Below, in pieces: positions 33,246 to 43,885 of a stretch of 64,000 nucleotides of DNA. A model generated the notes under the pieces. The model did not search any database. It was not told where the DNA came from and saw only the letters and a program-made list of their open reading frames with translations. A program made the translations under genes and the position numbers. Origin of the DNA: Microcebus murinus (Eukaryota > Chordata > Mammalia > Primates > Cheirogaleidae); assembly GCF_040939455.1 (NCBI RefSeq), contig NC_134109.1, forward strand, positions 32,071,501-32,135,500. Direction: 5' to 3'. How positions within the stretch are numbered: position 1 is the stretch's first letter; every line of letters begins with the position of its first letter.

Positions 33246-33405
33246 AGCACACCTTCCCTGACTGCTGGGGAAGGTCAGCACCCATCCTGCACTCCCATCC
33301 TACTTACCTGCTGTTCCAGGACTGTGTACCTCTCCTTCACAAACTATGACACCTTGTAATGTGGACCTGCTTATCATGGCTGTTCTCCAGATTTTCCACT
33401 GAGTT
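33246..33405 (+). mobile_element. possible L2 fragment
   Basis: 'cagcacaccttccctgactg' and 'ccttcacaaactatgacacc' resemble L2 3' positions. Weak. Confidence 0.35.
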
Positions 33406-33407
33406 CC

Positions 33408-34040
33408 TGTTAAAATAAGTAAAAGGGAAGCCATTAGACTGAGGTATCTCTGTGCTTTGGGTTTCTACAAAAGCAAACTGAAACCTAACTCAGAATTTAT
33501 TTATTTATTTATTTTTAAGATAGAGTTGTGCTCTGTCACCCTGGCTAGAGTGCAGTGGTGTCAGCCTAGCTTACAGCAACCTCAAACTCCTGGGCTCAAG
33601 CTATCCTCCTGCCTCAGCCTCCTCAGTACCTGGAACTATAGGCACGAGCTACCACATCTGGCTAATTTTTTCTATTTCTTTCTAAGTAGACGCCAGGGTC
33701 TCACTTTTGCTCAGGCTGGTCTCAAACTCCTGACCTCAAGTGATCCTCCCACCTCGGCCTCCTAGAGTGCTAGGATTACAGGCACGAGCCATTGCTACAC
33801 CGGCCTGTCTTGAACTTCTCACGGGCTAGTCCAAATAAGGCAATTGCTCAAACTTTAACCAATCGAATTATTTCTTTGCTCTTCTTCTGCATTCACCCTA
33901 AAAAAACCTTCCCCTTGTGCCCTTGTGCTCCTTTGGTGGAGCCCCAAACCACTTCTGTTTTAGAACTGCCCCTTTAGTGAATTACTTTTGTGCAAATAAA
34001 CTCTTTAATATTCTAATGTGCTTCACTTTATTCTTTAACA
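33408..34040 (+). mobile_element. solo LTR (ERV1-like), interrupted by an Alu
   Basis: It starts TGTTAAA (33408) and ends TTTAACA (34040), the inverted TG...CA ends of an LTR. It contains 'gggaagccattagactgag' near the start and 'gcaaataaactctttaatat' (AATAAA) near the end. Flanking 4-mers are 'ttcc' and 'tgcc', one mismatch. No gag, pol or env is present. Without the Alu it is about 325 bp. Confidence 0.55.
33498..33806 (-). mobile_element. old dimeric Alu inside the LTR
   Basis: A TTTA-rich tail, then 'agatagagttgtgctctgtc', ending in 'gccattgctacaccggcc'. It is diverged from the young copies. Confidence 0.88.
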
Positions 34041-34049
34041 TGCCTAAAG

Positions 34050-35280
34050 TGTGAATTAGTGTTATTTATTCTTAGGTCTCCAAGTACTTATTCAATCTGA
34101 AGATTTAAGTGCCCTTCAATTTTGGTCAATTCAAAGCCATTCTCTCTTTAAATATTGCTCCTCCCTCATTCTCTATTAGAGCTTCTCATTTTTTCCTCTA
34201 TGTCTTTTAGCCATGATTGCTTCCATATTTTTCTTCTCTTCTTTCTGTCCTGCTGGCAGGGCAATTTTTTTTCAGAGGTATTACCCAGTTTGCTAAGTGT
34301 CTCTTTAGCTCTATCTTGTTCTGCTATTTAATCCATCAATTTTAATAATGTCTTAAAGCTGTAGTTTTCATTTCTAGAACCTCTATTTGTCTTGCTTTCC
34401 ATCTTTTAAAAAATTATTCTGTTCCTTGTTATTATTTATTTTCCTTTTAAAAATTCTTTATAATCATTTAAATATTTATTTTATGTTTTCAGGGTTTTCT
34501 ACTAGTTCCACTTCTTAGGGGGTGAATTCTTCTGTATTGTTTATGTTTTTGTATTTACTGATTATTCCTTATCGTGGTTTGTTTCCCTGTGTAGCTTATA
34601 ATTGTTGGCTGGGAACTCATCCTCAGGGGTTGGGGTGTTTTTGCTATAGGATGTCTGTGAGCCCTGGATTATGAAAATGTCATTACAGAGTACTTTGGGT
34701 TTTGCTTCTGTCAGAGTCCTAGGTTCTGGGTTTTAGGTTAACTTTTTGGCACAGGAGTCCTAGGACCAGGGGTGTGCCAAAGACGGGGATGGAGTTGGAG
34801 TAGTCACCCCTCTTCTCCATGGGCGGCGGGTCTGGCCTTTGCATCTTTCACAGGAACTTTTCTCCCCTCCAAGCCCTCAACAGTGAGGAAGCTTGGCTGC
34901 TCCTTCCACAGCCTGGTTGGTAGTTTTTCCAGCCCTCCTTCTCCCTGACTGGGGTTCTCTTTAGGGTGCTACACTGTATTCAGAGGGAAGAGCTCTAGCT
35001 CCCCTGCCTGAAGTCAGCCTGGGGCGGCCTCCTGTCTTTGAAAGGGCCTTAGAACTCCAGGCCTGAAACTGCTGCTACGTTTACCCTGGAAAACTCCACG
35101 AGCCGTCCACTTAGCCCTCACTCCTTCTGGCTTTGAGTTCTTGCACTACGCCTGGAATCTGGGGATTTTCCTTTCTTTTGAACTCAGTTATGTATTTTCA
35201 AATGTCTCTCTTGTATTTTATGCAGCATTTCTCTATGGTAATGAGAGAGGGGCTGTCTGAAACATTGCAAGCTGGTATGT
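34050..35280 (-). mobile_element. antisense L1/HAL1 5' half
   Basis: It reads as L1 or HAL1 ORF1 and 5' region in reverse: 'ttcaatctgaagatttaagt', 'gcttccatatttttcttctc', 'cctctatttgtcttgctttc', then GC-richer 5' UTR-like DNA to about 35280. No intact frame. Confidence 0.5.
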
Positions 35281-35334
35281 TGCCAAAAGTGTTCTGCTGT
35301 ATTGACCTGTGATTAGCCAAGGAATATCAGTCCC

Positions 35335-35457
35335 CTCCACTGGACTGTAAACTCCATGAAGCAGGGACTGTACTGGCTATGCTGAATTCCCAGCTTCCAA
35401 AAGGGAATGGGCACGTGGTGGGGGTTTAACAAATATTTCTGAGTGAATAAATGAAGA
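35335..35457 (+). mobile_element. L2 3' end
   Basis: 'ggactgtaaactccatgaag', 'cagggactgtactggctatg' and 'tttctgagtgaataaatgaa' match the terminal L2 segment. Confidence 0.75.
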
Positions 35458-35474
35458 TACTCTCTCTAGGGACA

Positions 35475-35585
35475 CTGATACCTAATTCTTAAGGCTGTTG
35501 GGAGAATTTAGCAAGAGAATAACATAACCTGCTTGGTGTATGGTGGGAGCTTAGAAAGGGTAGCTATTATGATAATCTTATCTAT
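35475..35585 (+). repeat. MIR 3' fragment
   Basis: 'cttaaggctgttgggagaat', 'aacctgcttggtgtatggtg' and 'gggtagctattatgataat' match the MIR 3' half. Confidence 0.65.
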
Positions 35586-35921
35586 TAAGGCAAAGGCTCA
35601 ACCATGACACTCTCCCTGTAATTCAGCTCTCACCTCAAACATCAGTCCTAGCCCAGGACGGCAGGTAGGTTCTGTGGGTGTGGCTTCCTGCCACTTCCTC
35701 CAAGTACAAGGGCAGCCCTTCCCACCAGAACAGCCATGGCGTCGTGGTTTTAGCCTGAGCCCAAAGGCCTGAATGTGAAATGGCTAAAGCAGTCCCACCA
35801 CCACCCTCTGACTGACCTTGTCTTGTCTGGGGTCTCTGACCGTGTGATTACTAGTGATCCCTTGTATTTTTCTCTAGAAATCTCAGGTTTGAGATTTGTG
35901 GAGGGAAAAAATGCATTTAAT
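35586..35921. other. unique sequence, nothing recognised
   Basis: No repeat or coding signal was recognised. Confidence 0.45.
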
Positions 35922-35933
35922 AAGTAATAATTG

Positions 35934-36006
35934 TGAGGGGGCAAGGGCAATATACATAACCTTAATATTTGTACGCCCATAATGTGCTGAAAATAAATTT
36001 TAAAAA
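35934..36006 (+). mobile_element. extremely truncated strepsirrhine L1 tail
   Basis: A 73-bp insert 'tgagggggcaagggcaatat...' ending 'acgcccataatgtgctgaaa' plus an A-rich tail. The target duplication is 'aagtaataattg' (35922-35933) and 'aagtaacaattg' (36007-36018). Confidence 0.8.
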
Positions 36007-36014
36007 AAGTAACA

Positions 36015-36180
36015 ATTGATTTATTTCTGCATTTTAATTAATCAAAGGCATTCAGCTGCCAGAGCTTCTAATCAGCATGGGGTAAGATAATCTTAGCCCA
36101 AAGCAAGGGAACATAACATTTTAATCAAGCTGTGCAGCTTTTGCTGGTTGAATGCATTAGGGACCCTCCCCTCATTCCTA
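36015..36180. promoter_or_regulatory. candidate conserved noncoding or enhancer-like stretch
   Basis: Unique AT-rich DNA with clustered core motifs: TAATTA (36035-36040), ATCAAAG (36041-36047, TCF/LEF-type), CAGCTG (36053-36058, E-box), then further 'taatc' cores. Motif clustering alone does not prove function. This is an inference. Confidence 0.2.
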
Positions 36181-36413
36181 ACCCAGAGGTTGGAAGACTC
36201 CAGATGAGAAAGTCCTGCCCTGCAGAACCCTCAAGAGGCAGCAGAACCTTGCAAGTCTGATCCAAGGATGACACAAGGAGGTTCTTAGATGGTACCCCGG
36301 GGTAACCTTATAAACATTACCAGCCCACAAAACTAGTTGGCAATGGTGGGAAGCAAGAGGGTGGCTGACAAGGCTTATAATAGGATTTAGGTAGCCTTAG
36401 GAAGCTGAATTTA

Positions 36414-36416
<3 letters not shown>

Positions 36417-36470
<54 letters not shown>
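36417..36470 (+). repeat. (TG)n microsatellite
   Basis: About 27 uninterrupted TG units, followed by 'tacacgcacgcatgcgtg', which is largely self-complementary. Confidence 0.97.
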
Positions 36471-36471
<1 letters not shown>

Positions 36472-36547
36472 ACGCACGCATGCGTGTTGTAACATCTTGG
36501 ACATGTTGGAGGATACCCAATCAATGATGGACTTTGAGCTCTGGATT

Positions 36548-36748
36548 ATAATATGTATTAAGCACCTATTATGTGTCAGGCATTCTAACTTAATGCTACT
36601 CCACAAATCCTAGCTGCAAGGTGGGTACCATTCCTAACTTTACAACTGAGAAAACTGAGTCTGAGCCATCTTAAGTAACTTGCCCAGGGCTATGTAGCTA
36701 GTAGGTCAAGAGCCAAATTCCTCTGACTCCCATCATCAAAGGATGGTC
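36548..36748 (-). repeat. MIR SINE
   Basis: 'taagcacctattatgtgtca', 'caactgagaaaactgagtct', 'taagtaacttgcccagggct' and 'atgtagctagtaggtcaaga' are MIR in reverse complement, nearly full length. Confidence 0.85.
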
Positions 36749-36779
36749 TGTCCTATGCATGAAAAATTAGCTTGGAGAA

Positions 36780-36940
36780 CTGGTTCCCAACCTTGACTGC
36801 TTGTTGGAATGTCCTGGAAAGCTTTAAAAAATACTAATGCTTGGGTCCTTCCCCCATTGATTTGTACTTAATGGGGCATCAGGATTTTCAAAAGCTCCCT
36901 AGGTGATTTGAACATGCAGCCCAGGCTGAGTGCCACTGGC
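36780..36940. mobile_element. hAT-Charlie nonautonomous element
   Basis: 'gaactggttcccaaccttga' to 'cccaggctgagtgccactgg' with an internal near-palindrome ('gctttaaaaaatactaatgc' and 'ggcatcaggattttcaaaag'). This is the MER5/MER58 type of hAT end structure. Confidence 0.65.
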
Positions 36941-37069
36941 TTGGTGGGAACAAACCCCAGGTCCACCAAGGTCCTGGGCTGTGAATGTCACCTGGCCTGA
37001 CCATCCCTAGGACTGGGGAAAAGGCCACAGAAGCCCAGGGCAGAAGCTCACCTCAAAGGCCAAGATCTA

Positions 37070-37400
37070 GGCCGGGCACAGTGGCTCACACCTGTAATCC
37101 TAGCACGCTGGGAGGCTGAGGCGGGAAGGATCGCTCAAGGTCAGGAGTTGGAGACCAGCATGAGCAACAGAGAGACCCCGTCTCTACTAAAATAGAAAGA
37201 AATTAATTAGCCAACTAAAAATATATAGAAAAATTAGCTGGGCATGGTGACACATGCCTGTAGTCCCAGCTACTCGGGAGGGTGAGACAGGAGCATCGCT
37301 TGAGCCCAGGAGTTGGAGGTTGCTGTGAGCTAGGCTGATGCCACGGCATTGTAGCCCAGGCAACAGAGTGAGACTCTGTCTCAAAAAAAAAAAAAAAAAA
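37070..37400 (+). mobile_element. young dimeric Alu
   Basis: The perfect target duplication 'aaggccaagatcta' lies at 37056-37069 and 37401-37414. Full-length with the strepsirrhine linker. Confidence 0.96.
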
Positions 37401-37439
37401 AAGGCCAAGATCTATAACTGGGGCTGGAAAATAGGCACC

Positions 37440-37682
37440 AGTAATAATAACAACAATGATTTAAATAGTAAATCTACAATTTACTTATTATGCCGCAGCA
37501 GGTGCTTTATATACGTTATCTCCTTTGTTTCTCACAGCCATGCTGTGAGGCAGGTGCAATGATGAGTCTCTCCACTTTATAGATGAGTCCCTGGGGCACA
37601 GAGAGGTTAAGTGGCCAGTCCAGGGCTAGTCAGCTAGGCGGGGTGGCCTGTGTTTGGACCACTGGCTTCTCGATACTGCCTC
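37440..37682 (-). repeat. MIR SINE, near full length
   Basis: 'gcaggtgctttatatacgtt', 'ccatgctgtgaggcaggtgc', 'actttatagatgagtccctg', 'gcacagagaggttaagtggc' and 'gcttctcgatactgcct' cover most of MIR in reverse. Confidence 0.88.
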
Positions 37683-37764
37683 TCCAATCCTCGGCCACCT
37701 CCAACTCCACAGCCTCTGGGCCCCCTCAGAGCTCTCCCGTCACTCACAGCCCCTGACTTCTGCT

Positions 37765-37862
37765 TTGCTGAGCGCCTGCTCTGCGCTGAGGGCTTGGAGG
37801 TGGCGATAAATGTGGGTAACTGTGGCTCTCACAGTGTGGTAGGGGAGACAAGGCAGGTAGAA
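37765..37862 (-). mobile_element. L2 3'-end fragment
   Basis: 'gagcgcctgctctgcgctga' followed by 'ggcttggaggtggcgataaa' resembles the reversed L2 end. Diverged. Confidence 0.4.
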
Positions 37863-38099
37863 TGAGACACAGAGGACTGGGAAGGTGGGGCTGGGGCATG
37901 CTCACCCTCAGTCCCCAGTTGATGGGGGGACCCTAACCCCTGGTCAGTGAGCCTCCAAGATCCCACAGCCCTCGAGAGGCAAACGCTGGGAAGGGATCTC
38001 TGAGCCCTGTCTCTGCTCCCACATAATTCCTGCGGAGGGCCCTGTCATGGCTAGGACACACCTGGGTTCAAAGCTGGACACCTTAACTCTGTGGACCTG

Positions 38100-38560
38100 G
38101 CCTCCTCACCGTGACACCCGCTCCTCCTTGCGGGTTTGCTGGGAAGGAGCACTGCCAGCGCCCGGCCGGCCTGGCACAGGGTGGGCGCAGCCACTCCCTG
38201 GCCCTCGCCCAGCGGCTCACCCCCGCCCCGCCTGGCTGCCCAGCCGCTTCCCAGCCCCGGCCTTCCACGGGAATGGAAACTCTGAGAGGGACCCGTCTCT
38301 GCATTTCCCCAGCAACCAGCAGGGCCCTGGCACGGGCTCCGAGGGAAATGCCCGGACGGAATTGTTCACAGCTGGCAGCGAGCTAGAGTGACTCAGCCCC
38401 TCCCAGAAAGATGTCTGTGTCAACGCGGCGACTCCAGTCAGGTCAACGCTTGTTCCTGAGGCCAGTAAGTCAGCGGCTGTCTCCTTGCTGCGCGTCAGAA
38501 CTGGGGTGCGGGAGTGGAAAGGGGCGAGGCCCAGGCATCAGCATTCCTTACACAGTCGCT
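38100..38560. promoter_or_regulatory. CpG-rich patch, candidate regulatory region
   Basis: CpGs are visibly denser here than elsewhere ('agcgcccggccggcc', 'cccgccccgcctgg', 'tcaacgcggcgactcc'). A TGACTCAGC motif (38389-38397) fits AP-1/NF-E2 binding. Short frames are open on both strands; the plus one starts at ATG 38411. No TATA box, homology or splice proof is available. Confidence 0.3.
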
Positions 38561-39010
38561 TTCGCCATGTCCTCTGAGGGTCTCTTGTGTCAGGAGACCA
38601 GCATGTTTGCTGAGACACAGATCTCAGGTCCAGGCCTAAACCGCATGCATCAGGCCCTGGGGATGGGTCCGTGAGGGTCGGAGCCCCTAACTCCCTGCCC
38701 TGGAGGATTTCTTTCTTTTTTTCACAGGAAGGTTTAGAAACTTCTGCTACTTAGAAGGCAGAATAAGGAATGAGGAATAAGCAGGCCCAGCTGCCCAAGG
38801 ACATGTCATTGGTGGGGAGATGAGACGGTGCACCTGGCCATGGCCAGGAGGCAGAAGAGGTGAGTGCCCGGGGAGGAGGAGGGACCTTGCCCGAGGGAGG
38901 GGCAGGCAAGGGGACTGGGAGGCTTCCTGGAGGAGGCAGAGCTACATTCCTCTCATTCCTTGGGGTGAATTTCTAGGGGTATAATTTCAAGAGGGGTAAA
39001 TAGAAAGGGC
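38561..39010. other. unique sequence, nothing recognised
   Basis: GC-rich unique DNA without a recognised repeat or domain. Confidence 0.45.
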
Positions 39011-39017
39011 AGGAGGG

Positions 39018-39075
39018 GTATCTATCTGTCTGTCTGTCTATCCATCCACCTATCTGCCATCTATCTATCATCTCC
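39018..39075 (+). repeat. tetranucleotide microsatellite (TCTA/TCTG, interrupted)
   Basis: 'tatctatctgtctgtctgtc' followed by 'tatccatccacctatctgcc' and 'atctatctatcatctc'. Confidence 0.9.
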
Positions 39076-39139
39076 CCTACTCCACGCCCAGGGTTAATCA
39101 GCTCACCCTGGGCAGCTGGAGCCTCCGGAGGCGGGTGTG

Positions 39140-39560
39140 TCCATTGCTCAGGCTTCCATAACAAGGCACCACAGGCTGGATGGCTGAAATGACAGAATTT
39201 CATTGCTCATGGTTGTGGAGGCCAGAAGTCTAAGATGCCAGCAGGGCAGTTCTCACTCTAAGGCCTCTTCTCTTGACTTGTAGTGGCTGCCATTTCGCTG
39301 TGCGCTCATGTGGCCTCCTCTGTGAGGCAGGGCTGGGGGAGGGGAAGGAAGGCGAGGTGAGGAAGGGAGGGAGACAGAGTTGGAGACTGAGTCAGAGGCA
39401 GCCAGAGCAAGCACACTGGTCTCCTGCTAATCCTACTGGGTCAGGGCCCCACCTGTAAGACCTCTTTTAACCCTATTTGCCCCCTTAAAGACCCTTTCTC
39501 CAAATTCAGGGTTCGGGCCCAACATAGGAATTTTAGGGGACACGATTCTGTCCGTGGCAG
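39140..39560 (-). mobile_element. solo LTR, ERVL-MaLR (MLT1-like)
   Basis: In the given orientation it runs 'ccataacaaggcaccacagg', 'gttgtggaggccagaagtct', 'ccttaaagaccctttctcc' and 'attttaggggacacgattct', the reverse of MLT1A-type LTRs. The middle is purine-rich and diverged. Confidence 0.75.
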
Positions 39561-39964
39561 TGGGTTTCTCTAACTTCTCAGCTTGGGCTGAAAGGCCCAC
39601 GCAGGGATTCACACCGGCCTCCAGGGAAGCTGGACCAAGGTGGGCAAAGGTGTCAGGCAGCCATCCCTCCTGCTCTAGCCCAGGGCTTTGAGCTGAGCGA
39701 GCTGGTGGGAGCCCTGCCTGTCCCCTGGAGACCTAGAAATGGGGATGAAAGAGTCCAGGCTCCAAATGGCCCACAGGTCTAGCCAAGGGGATCCTGGAGC
39801 CAGACACGAGGGCAGCAGCCAGGGCTCAGGGGTCCGTGGAACCACCCCTGGAGCGGGCTGCAGCTCCTTCCCTGGAGGCAGCTCTGAGGGGCACGCGGGG
39901 CCTCTGAGGCAGGTCAGCCTGCGCCAAGCTACCTTCCTCACAGCTCCGGTCTGCAGTGTCTGAG
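39561..39964. other. unique sequence, nothing recognised
   Basis: GC-rich. A 102-codon minus frame and a 74-codon plus frame overlap here without recognisable motifs. Confidence 0.45.
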
Positions 39965-40600
39965 GCAACACGTGTCCATTCATTCAGCCACTCGGCGCTT
40001 GCTGTGTGCCAGGCCCTGACCCCGCTCTGCGGGTCATCTGTGCATGAAGCAGACACGACTCTGCTCGCACATTGCAGTTTGCACACGAGGCCAGGCAGCA
40101 GACGAGACAATACCCCATCACCTGGCACCGTCACATCTGAGGGAGAGGGTTAGGAAGGCGCATGTAGCCAGGTGCAGGGGAGGGAATGACAGGGCAGACG
40201 GCTCAGGGCATGCTCTGGAGGGAAGGCATGGAGGTGAGAGAACAGGCAGATCTGGGGGGAGGGTGTTAGGGGCAGAAGGAACAGCAAGTACCGAGGTTCT
40301 GAGGCCAGGAGGAGGCCAAAGGGCTGGAGCCCAGGGGACGAGGAGAGTGCTGTGGTGAGTGGGGCGAGGGGCCAGCTCGTGGGGGAAGCCATGGAGGTTT
40401 TGGGCAGAGGAGTGACACCACCTGACTTAGGTTTACAAGGGTCACTCTGGCTGCTACATGAACAGACAATGGTGGGGCCAAGTGGAGAGCATGGGGCCGA
40501 GAGGAGGCCACTGCCGTGGTGGGGGGTAGGCAGCACGCTGGGGATTGGAGACTCACTGTTTCATCAGCTTCTAGATGGAAGTGACAGCTGGGAGGGGTGG
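39965..40600 (-). mobile_element. L2 fragment, GC-rich
   Basis: It runs from the reversed L2 end ('cattcattcagccactcggc', 'gcttgctgtgtgccaggccc') to RT-region sequence ('tttgggcagaggagtgacac', 'agggtcactctggctgctac'). Frames of 128-156 codons within it are chance. Confidence 0.65.
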
Positions 40601-41703
40601 GGGGCAAGAGGAGTGAGGGCTGAGCCTCCAACTCAGGGAGGTCAGGAAATGAGGCTGAACCAGCCCAGGAGGCTAGGCAGGAGGAGCCTGCGAGGGAAGC
40701 GTGCAGCCAGGCGAGTACCGTCCCGTACAAGTGCACAGGGGCAGGAAAGAGGGAGCTCCTAGCTGTGCCTAGAGCTGCTTGTCGGCCTGTAAGACAGGGA
40801 CAACCTGCGTCGTCGTTCAGATGGGCACTTGCAGGTCATGGGCATTTTGACCAGAGCAGCTTCAGAGGGGTGTCGGGGACTTAGGCCTGGTAAGAGCGCA
40901 GGAGCCAATGGATGGAAGGAGACAGGAGATGGAGATGCAAGACAGGCGAATGAGCCAGGGGATTGGGCTGTAAAAGGGAACAGAGAAATGGAGTAATAGA
41001 CAAGCCAGGTGGAGGTGCGGGAGAGGAGAGGACGCAGGCTGGTGGCCACCGATGGCCTCACTGGGAGGAGATCACAGCTGCAGAGCTGACAGAATGGGCT
41101 GCCTGAGGGTGGAAGGGAAGCTGTGAGGCGAGGTAAAGGTGTCGGGGACACTGTGGGGGACAGAGGGCCTCTGCCTGTGTTCTTCCTCCCTGGCCTGAAG
41201 TTTCATCATCACTGTTTTTGGCAGCCAGACTTTTAGAATCATGGAGACTAGCAACTAAAGAAAAAGGTGTTACCTGAAATGCCACCCCCTGATTACCAGC
41301 TAGGAGTGTAGCTGGGGTGAAGGCTGGTGGAAGGACCCAGAAACAAAGATGAACTCTAGGTAGAGTCCCTGTGGCCTAAGGCTGAATCTGCCTCAGTGGG
41401 TCTCATCAGAAAAGCTGGCCTATCTGAGGCAGCGCGTGCAGGACAGGACATCGGCAAACAGTCATGATCTGGGACTTCACCTGCCACTGGATGATGCATT
41501 AACTTAGGAAGCCACTGGCTACAGCTGGGGGCTAGTGACACCGAGGGGCTAATGGACCCCTGGTAGGGAGGAGCCCCTTCCTACTGTCTCAGCATTCCCA
41601 GAGGGCTCCCCCACCCCCATCTGTGAAATATGAGTGTGACCTTTGCATCCAGAAAAAGGATGTGCCAGTTAGGATGCCTCTAGCCAGAGTAACAGTGACC
41701 CTT
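40601..41703. other. mostly unique sequence, possibly further L2
   Basis: Parts near 40880-41050 ('caggagccaatggatggaag', 'gggattgggctgtaaaaggg') look like decayed L2, but the fit is poor. No gene was recognised. Frames up to 130 codons lack domains. Confidence 0.35.
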
Positions 41704-41858
41704 GCTACTCAAAGGGTGGTCCTTGGGCCGGTAGCATTGACATCAACTGGGGTCTTGCTAAAAATACAGAACCTCAGGCCCCACCTTAGAACTGCTGAAT
41801 CAGAGTGTGTATTTTTAACAAAGTCCTATGTGACTTGTGTGAACAAAAGTTTAAAAAG
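41704..41858 (+). mobile_element. MER5A-like hAT element
   Basis: 'tactcaaagggtggtccttg', 'ggccggtagcattgacatca', 'ctcaggccccaccttagaac' and 'tgctgaatcagagtgtgtat' fit MER5A. The far terminal inverted repeat is decayed. Confidence 0.75.
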
Positions 41859-41867
41859 TACTAGTTT

Positions 41868-42072
41868 AAGCTGCTCGTTCCTAAACTTGCTGCATTTTGG
41901 AATCACCCAGGAGTTTTAAAAAGTACTGATGCCTAGGTATCACCACACCTCCCCAACTCACCCAGAAGTACTGATTTTACTGGTATGGGCTATGGCTTGG
42001 GTATTAGGAATTTTAAAAGCCCCCCCAGGTGATTCTAATGTGCTGACTTAACCACTAACTTTGAGAACCACC
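41868..42072. mobile_element. second hAT-Charlie element, directly adjacent
   Basis: 'cctaaacttgctgcattttg', 'gaatcacccaggagttttaa', 'aaagtactgatgcctaggta', then the inverted half 'ggtgattctaatgtgctgac', ending 'actttgagaaccacc'. Same type as 36780-36940. Confidence 0.7.
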
Positions 42073-42164
42073 AAGTTAAACCATAAAAATATGTATCTGG
42101 GAATTAGATTACAGAGTAGCTCCAGGTAGATTCAGCAGCCCCAACATATAAGGGAGGATTCCCC

Positions 42165-42510
42165 ATTATCAGGATTTCTTTTATCTTTAGGCTTGTTGCA
42201 TTGTGGTTATAAGATGGCTGCCATAGCTCCTGCATTCATATGATGAGATTCAAAGGTTGGGAAGAGGGCACAGGTATAAGGTGGTATGAGAGAGCTTATT
42301 TTGTGACTTCTCTCCTTTCTGTCAGGCAGGGAAAAAACCTTCCCAGAATCCCTGCAACAGATATCCCTTTGGTTCCCATTGAGCAAAGACAGGTCACCGT
42401 TAGCTGCAAGGGAGTCTGGGAAAGTAAATTTTTGGCTTTTTCACTTTCTAAAAGTAGGAAGCAGAAAATGGAGAAGGGGGTTAGAAAGGGCTATTAAGTA
42501 GCCAGTCATC
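42165..42510 (+). repeat. old interspersed repeat, family not named
   Basis: 'taggcttgttgcattgtggt', 'tataagatggctgccatagc' and 'ccttcccagaatccctgcaa' match the same unnamed family as 55130-56455. Confidence 0.5.
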
Positions 42511-42519
42511 AGTATGTGC

Positions 42520-42725
42520 CATAAAATGCACACATGAGATATAAATGTACATGTGACAAACCTAATAAATTAAATTATTAAGTAATTAGTTAACTAATAG
42601 AGGAAATCAGGAAAGATCAGGGTCTTCTATTAATAATTTCCTGCAAATTGATTTGATGAATTGATTTTTTTTCTGTTTGATTTGTTTTGTGTTTGTTCAT
42701 GTCAAACAATCAAAAAGTTTTCTTT
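42520..42725. other. AT-rich unique sequence
   Basis: Contains clustered 'aattag', 'taattt' and 'ttgattt' words but no recognised repeat. It could be conserved noncoding DNA. Not testable here. Confidence 0.3.
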
Positions 42726-42739
42726 AAAATACAAGTTTC

Positions 42740-43068
<329 letters not shown>

Positions 43069-43082
43069 AAAATACAAGCTTC

Positions 43083-43268
43083 TTGCTGGGAGTGGTGGTA
43101 TATACCTGTAGTCCCAGCTACCTGGGAGGCTGAGGTGGGAGGATCTCTTGAGCCTAGGAGTTTGAGGCTGTGGTGGGCCATGATCACACCTGTGAATTGC
43201 CACTATGCTCCAGCCCGGGCAACATAGTGAGACCCCAGCTTAAAAACAAATATTATAAATAAATAAAA
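43083..43268 (+). mobile_element. old Alu right monomer (FRAM-like)
   Basis: A single arm with the right-arm insertion ('gtggtgggccatgatcacac', 'ctatgctccagcccgggca'). It is followed by an A-rich tail and a third copy of the target word, 'aaaatacaagttcc' (43271-43284). Confidence 0.8.
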
Positions 43269-43284
43269 ACAAAATACAAGTTCC

Positions 43285-43380
43285 TTTGAAGGCAGGAATT
43301 CCTACTTAATGTCTATTTTATGTACTGTTTCTAGTTCAATGTCACAACACTCAGTAAAAGTATAGGTAAAGAGACCAAAA
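43285..43380 (+). mobile_element. possible L2 3' fragment
   Basis: 'ctttgaaggcaggaattcct' and 'acaacactcagtaaaagtat' resemble the L2 3' end. Weak. Confidence 0.4.
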
Positions 43381-43469
43381 AATAAGGTAGCAGACCACAT
43401 TTGTTAATGCTCTTCAAACTACTAAATGTACTATTTTCAATAGCTGCATATAAAAACCCTTAGAATTTT

Positions 43470-43885
43470 ACATGCCATTTAAAATAGAAATTCCACTTCT
43501 GGGAATCAGTCCTAAGAAAATAATCATGTATGAATTTCAGAAATAGTCATTGTCCTGCTGCTGTCCATCAGACAAACCAAATGTCTGATGACAGGGGATT
43601 AGTTCAATGATCCAGTCATATATTGGAATACTACACAACCATAAAAATGACAGTGTTGAGGAGTATTTAATGGCATGAGAAAATGTTCACCATATATTAT
43701 TTGGTGAAAAAAAGCAATCTACACGGTAGTATATAGTATACTCACATTTTTGTTGTTTAAAGTATTTATGCTAGGAAAAAAACATTACAAAGAGACACTA
43801 CAAAATATTGTCTTTCTGGACAATAGCATTATGTAACATTTTGATTTTTCTTTTGACTCATCAATAGTACACGTTTTATTTTGTT
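43470..43885 (+). mobile_element. L1M/HAL1 3' end
   Basis: 'aattccacttctgggaatca', 'gtcctaagaaaataatcatg', 'attggaatactacacaacca' and 'aaaatgacagtgttgaggag' follow an old L1 3' end. Confidence 0.7.

Noticed and set aside
38820..38865. Short ATG frame followed by GTGAGT
   Set aside because: Seven codons before a donor-like word is easily chance in GC-rich DNA, with no supporting signal.
40150..40762. Overlapping frames of 128-156 codons on both strands
   Set aside because: They lie in a GC-rich L2 fragment. Mutual overlap on opposite strands and lack of motifs argue against coding.
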